The position numbers and the translations under genes were made by a program. This document shows, piece by piece, positions 60,718 through 64,000 of a stretch of DNA of 64,000 bases. Source of the stretch: an uncultured Bacteroidales bacterium (GTDB lineage Bacteria > Bacteroidota > Bacteroidia > Bacteroidales > Muribaculaceae); contig CANPDU010000006.1 of the NCBI GenBank assembly GCA_947573135.1, positions 1-64,000 of the forward strand. The letters are read 5' to 3'. Positions within the stretch are counted from its first letter, which is position 1; every line of letters starts with the position of its first letter. Under the pieces are notes generated by a model, which saw only the letters and a list, made by a program, of their open reading frames with translations, was not told the origin of the DNA and made no database searches.

Positions 60718-62367
60718 ATGAAAAAAAGCGCTTTGCAGAAAGCCCGTGCAGCTTACCAGCCCAAGCTCCCGATCGTCCTGACCGGAGCTGTAAAAGCTGT
60801 TGAAGGCAAGCCGACTGAATCAGTGGCTGATCAGGAAGCAATCAAACAACTGTTTCCTAACACTTACGGTCTCCCCGAACTCAAGTTTGAAAAGAATCCG
60901 ACGCCCGCTCAGGGTAAACCCCTCAACGTCGGTGTGATCCTCTCCGGCGGTCAGGCCCCGGGCGGACATAATGTCATCTGCGGTCTCTTCGACGGAATCA
61001 AGAAGATTCACCGCGACAGCCGCCTTTTCGGATTCACTATGGGCCCCGGCGGTTTCGTTGATCACAAATACATCGAGCTCACAGCCCCGATCATCGACGA
61101 ATACCGCAATACCGGTGGGTTCGACATCATCGGTTCCGGCCGTACCAAACTCGAAAAGAAAGAGCAGTTTGACAAAGGCCTCGAAATTCTCCGCGAACTC
61201 AATATTTCGGCTCTTGTGATCATCGGCGGTGACGACTCCAACACCAACGCAGCTATCCTTGCCGAATATTACAAGAGCATCAACGCCGGCGTTCAGGTGA
61301 TCGGTTGCCCCAAGACTATCGACGGTGACCTCAAGAACGATCTCATCGAAACATCTTTTGGTTTCGACACCGCAACTAAGGTTTACTCTGAAGTCATCGG
61401 CAACATCCAGCGTGACTGCAACTCGGCCAAGAAATACTGGCACTTCATCAAGCTCATGGGCCGTTCGGCAAGCCACATCGCCCTTGAGTGCGGACTCCAG
61501 ACACAGCCCAACATCTGTATCATCTCCGAAGAAGTCGAAGCCAAGAACATGACTCTCCGTCAGCTCGTCAACGACATCGCCGACATCGTCGCCCGTCGTG
61601 CTGCCGACGGTAACAACTTCGGTACTGTCCTCATCCCCGAAGGTCTGATCGAGTTTATTCCGGCTATGAAGGCTCTGATCGCCGAGCTCAACGATCTTCT
61701 CGCCGCCGAAGGCGAAAAATTCGCTGCCCTCGATCACGCCGCACAGCGCAACTTCGTGCTCGAGAAACTGTCTCCGGCCAACTCTGAGACATACGCATCT
61801 CTGCCCGAAGGCGTTGCCCGCCAGCTCACTCTTGACCGCGACCCCCACGGCAACGTACAGGTATCGCTCATCGAGACCGAAAAACTTCTCAGCGAAATGG
61901 TCGGCAAACGTCTTAAAGAACTCAAGGCCGAAGGAAAATACGACGGCAAGTTCTCGGCTCAGCATCACTTCTTCGGCTACGAAGGCCGCTGCGCCGATCC
62001 GTCGAACTTCGACGCCGACTACTGCTATGCTCTCGGTTTCAATGCTGCCTGCCTCGTCAACTCAGGCGTAACAGGCTACATGTCGTCGGTACGCAACCTT
62101 GTGAAACCGGCCGTACAGTGGATCGCAGGCGGTATTCCTATCACCATGATGATGAATATGGAACGCCGTCACGGTGAAATGAAACCCGTTATCCAGAAAG
62201 CTCTCGTACGTCTTGACGGAGCGCCCTTCCTCAAATTCGCTTCTCAGCGCGACGAGTGGGCTGTCAACACTTGCTACGTTTATCCCGGCCCCATCCAGTA
62301 CTTCGGTCCGTCTGAAGTCTGCGACCAGCCGACAATGACACTCCGCTACGAGCATCAGGCCAAATAA
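60718..62367 (+). CDS. pfp: diphosphate--fructose-6-phosphate 1-phosphotransferase
   Basis: 549 residues, the long PPi-dependent PFK type. It has [37 protein letters not shown], then [20 protein letters not shown] with the GGDDS motif that favours PPi over [23 protein letters not shown] with the catalytic Asp, [20 protein letters not shown] and the late [20 protein letters not shown]. It phosphorylates fructose-6-phosphate reversibly with pyrophosphate and so saves ATP in fermentation. Codon use looks like that of a highly expressed gene (many -C endings). A very clear terminator follows. Confidence 0.96.
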   Translation: MKKSALQKARAAYQPKLPIVLTGAVKAVEGKPTESVADQEAIKQLFPNTYGLPELKFEKNPTPAQGKPLNVGVILSGGQAPGGHNVICGLFDGIKKIHRDSRLFGFTMGPGGFVDHKYIELTAPIIDEYRNTGGFDIIGSGRTKLEKKEQFDKGLEILRELNISALVIIGGDDSNTNAAILAEYYKSINAGVQVIGCPKTIDGDLKNDLIETSFGFDTATKVYSEVIGNIQRDCNSAKKYWHFIKLMGRSASHIALECGLQTQPNICIISEEVEAKNMTLRQLVNDIADIVARRAADGNNFGTVLIPEGLIEFIPAMKALIAELNDLLAAEGEKFAALDHAAQRNFVLEKLSPANSETYASLPEGVARQLTLDRDPHGNVQVSLIETEKLLSEMVGKRLKELKAEGKYDGKFSAQHHFFGYEGRCADPSNFDADYCYALGFNAACLVNSGVTGYMSSVRNLVKPAVQWIAGGIPITMMMNMERRHGEMKPVIQKALVRLDGAPFLKFASQRDEWAVNTCYVYPGPIQYFGPSEVCDQPTMTLRYEHQAK

Positions 62368-62411
62368 CGCCGCCGCTCAAGCGATACAACATTACCCGAA
62401 TCACAGCTTGT

Positions 62412-62455
62412 AATCCTGCCCCGGGGAGCAATAATGCTCTGGGCAGGATTTTTTA
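62412..62455 (+). terminator. terminator of pfp
   Basis: AATCCTGCCC (62412-62421) pairs with GGGCAGGATT (62441-62450), with an inner stem (GGGAGC/GCTCT) and a T-run ending near 62455. It lies 45 bases after the stop. Confidence 0.88.
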
Positions 62456-62584
62456 TTCACTGTCACCGCCTTATATCGGAAATATTCTTATCTTTGCATT
62501 ATTTACCGGTTAGCACTCATATCACTCATCTGCCTGACACTCGGATCATGCTGAAATTAATGTAACCCTTTAATCAACTAAAAT

Positions 62585-62941
62585 ATGATATTAGATAACT
62601 TTATTTTTATTGGAGCAATTATCTTTATCACAACATTGCTTTACATGTTCTTGCCTGCAGGAATAACCGGCGAAAAGAATAAATACGTTTCATATGTATT
62701 ATGCGATTTTTCAATACTTTGGATAGTAAATTTAGTTATATTGCTGACTAATTTTGAGACCGTACATCCAGAGAAGTTGATTGCTCTGCTTACATTACCT
62801 GTGTCTGCTATCGTCTATTGGATCTTCCCATTTAGAGAAATGAGAAACAAAACTGTTTCTTTCCTTATAACCGCTTTTGCAATCATTGAAATAATAGCTC
62901 TCGCATCTGTGACATTCTTAGTATACGTGAACAATATGTAG
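62585..62941 (+). CDS. small four-helix membrane protein, unknown
   Basis: 118 residues. Four hydrophobic segments can be read: NFIFIGAIIFITTLLYMFL, YVSYVLCDFSILWIVNLVIL, IALLTLPVSAIVYWIFPF and FLITAFAIIEIIALASVTFL. There is no signal cleavage site. It is AT-rich compared with the flanking pfp gene and stands alone, with a -7-like TATCTTTG at 62489-62496 upstream (no -33 partner). I do not recognise a family; the length and layout suggest a small integral membrane protein such as a toxin, immunity or regulatory protein, but nothing in the sequence decides this. Confidence 0.6.
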   Translation: MILDNFIFIGAIIFITTLLYMFLPAGITGEKNKYVSYVLCDFSILWIVNLVILLTNFETVHPEKLIALLTLPVSAIVYWIFPFREMRNKTVSFLITAFAIIEIIALASVTFLVYVNNM

Positions 62942-63079
62942 CATCAATGTTGGCTTTAATAACGATTATGACGCTGTTTCACAATTATAGATCCTGATAT
63001 AATTCCTGACGATTGCAAAATAATATCCCTGGGCGGTCAAATACTCTTTGTATTAGCGCATTAATCGAATTATTTTCGC

Positions 63080-63087
63080 TATATTTG
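63080..63087 (+). promoter_or_regulatory. -7 promoter element next to the start of the regulator-like gene
   Basis: TATATTTG at 63080-63087 ends only 4 bases before the ATG at 63092, so the message would be leaderless. A -33 element at the usual spacing is not clear. Confidence 0.5.
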
Positions 63088-63091
63088 TACT

Positions 63092-63913
63092 ATGAAGATT
63101 TTTCCGCTGATCTTGCTGCTCGGACTACTTGCCGGCTCATGCCGCAAAGACAACCGCGACACCGACATATCACCGTCGGCCGATATTTCTGCATCTACCG
63201 CGCAGGAAAATACGGACACCGCCAACAGGTCTATTTCTATTGTCGGCTCTTACAAAAGCGCAATGGAAGATTACTTTCGCGGGGAAATGAACAGAAAGAC
63301 AGTCTTGCTTGACGAAGCAGAGACTAAAATTGCAATATGGACTTCAATTTCGTCAGGGCTGATCGTTATAATTTTTCTTTTGATTTTTATATATCGGCGC
63401 AGACTGAAACTGAAAGAATCTGAGATTACAGTTTTATATGAGACAATCAATCGCCTTGAAGCGGAAGTAAGTCAGATTTCACAAAACAAGAAGTCAGCGC
63501 CCGTCGAACGGACGTTTGCCATGTCTTTGCTCAATTCGATCTGCGAGGCTCGAAACGCTATGCTTTCGACCCCCGACGGATTACACCGTTTCGGCAAGAA
63601 TATTTCTCAAATTATATGCGATCTTACATCCGACAGGAATCTTGCTGCAATGGAGACTCTGATCAACAGCAATTATGACAATCTGATGCAGCATTTCGTT
63701 AATAATGTTCCAAACCTGACCCTAAAAGAACGCACAGCCGCAATATTTATATTCTTAGGTTTTTCAAACCTATCTGTCGCTGCCATCATGCAATATAAAT
63801 CATCGGTCAATGTCCGCCAGCTCCGTTATAAAATAAAAAGCAGAATTATTGCAAATCCTTCGGAATATAGCGAACGATTTCTTACATATTTCGGAACCGA
63901 TCAAGGCAAATAA
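63092..63913 (+). CDS. lipoprotein with membrane helix and C-terminal regulator-like domain
   Basis: 273 residues with a lipobox-like signal (ILLLGLLAGSC). A short periplasmic part of about 65 residues (KDNRDTDISPSADISAS and on) is followed by a transmembrane helix at about 83-102 (IWTSISSGLIVIIFLLIFIY) with basic RRRLKLKES behind it. Then come a coiled coil (ITVLYETINRLEAEVSQISQ) and a C-terminal helical domain (FAMSLLNSICEARNAMLSTP, FVNNVPNLTLKERTAAIFIF, LGFSNLSVAAIMQYKSSVNV, LRYKIKSRI). The last part aligns by eye with the C-terminus of the protein at 8387, which has a far larger periplasmic TPR-like part. This one looks like a version without the sensor. It is AT-rich, and the ATG is almost at the -7 element. 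Confidence 0.72.
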   Translation: MKIFPLILLLGLLAGSCRKDNRDTDISPSADISASTAQENTDTANRSISIVGSYKSAMEDYFRGEMNRKTVLLDEAETKIAIWTSISSGLIVIIFLLIFIYRRRLKLKESEITVLYETINRLEAEVSQISQNKKSAPVERTFAMSLLNSICEARNAMLSTPDGLHRFGKNISQIICDLTSDRNLAAMETLINSNYDNLMQHFVNNVPNLTLKERTAAIFIFLGFSNLSVAAIMQYKSSVNVRQLRYKIKSRIIANPSEYSERFLTYFGTDQGK

Positions 63914-64000
63914 CGGCGAAATAACGCAATTCGGCAAATTTACGCTCGTATTCACCTGACGATAAACGAATTGCAAAATAGGCAATAACGCCGAATAACG

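Noticed and set aside
60820-61968. 382-codon open frame on the minus strand
   Set aside because: It lies antisense to pfp, whose protein is unmistakable; long antisense frames are common in GC-rich, strongly codon-biased genes.

Overview
This window reads as a chromosomal segment of a gut-type member of the Bacteroidales. The strongest clues are the Bacteroidota promoter form (TTTG, about 20 bases, TAnnTTTG) upstream of many genes, a complete Na+-translocating NADH:quinone reductase operon, FadL/OmpP1 and DcaP-like outer-membrane proteins, lipoproteins with acidic residues after the lipobox cysteine, sorting-tail-like C-termini, a eukaryote-like GT3 glycogen synthase and a PG0541-type gene in an RND pump operon. 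Muribaculaceae is my best guess at family level, but that is inference. I see no prophage, insertion sequence, CRISPR array, rRNA or tRNA.

Layout. 1-3.7 kb: tail of rpsO, a two-domain META lipoprotein, a type II NADH dehydrogenase and a GNAT protein. 3.8-8.1 kb: glycogen synthase and alpha-glucan phosphorylase. 8.3-15.2 kb: a membrane-anchored regulator-like lipoprotein followed by three tandem paralogues that each carry an exported N-terminal domain and two TonB C-terminal-like domains but no visible TonB membrane anchor and proline spacer. 15.2-18.8 kb: a DUF1016/PD-(D/E)XK nuclease with its own promoter, a split chromate transporter and folC. 18.7-23.2 kb (minus strand): an ion channel-yihY-ridA operon with translational overlaps, and an exported phosphodiester glycosidase. 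23.5-34.8 kb: a surface lipoprotein, rmuC, an ECF sigma factor, a PIF1-TPR helicase, a FadL-type protein, a tryptophan-rich exported protein, an HdeD-like protein, a DcaP-like porin and a carboxypeptidase-regulatory-like domain protein. 34.9-40.9 kb: nqrABCDEF. 41.0-47.4 kb: an apparent operon for exported proteins, comprising two LPP20/FlgT-like proteins (one with DUF4384), a tandem pair of small outer-membrane barrels (the first frameshifted), a caspase-family protease with an LRR-like N-terminus and a transglutaminase-like cysteine enzyme. 47.4-54.5 kb (minus strand): an exported protein with a sorting-like tail, an exported LRR protein, dnaB, and murB-murA. 54.6-60.6 kb: a TolC-adaptor-RND pump operon ending in a small PII-like protein. 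60.6-64 kb: PPi-dependent phosphofructokinase, an orphan four-helix membrane protein and a second regulator-like lipoprotein related to the one at 8.4 kb.

The two regions most likely to hold undescribed biology are the exported caspase/transglutaminase locus (41.0-47.4 kb) and the regulator plus triplicated twin-TonB_C locus (8.3-15.2 kb). Domain calls come from reading motifs by eye. No database search was run.
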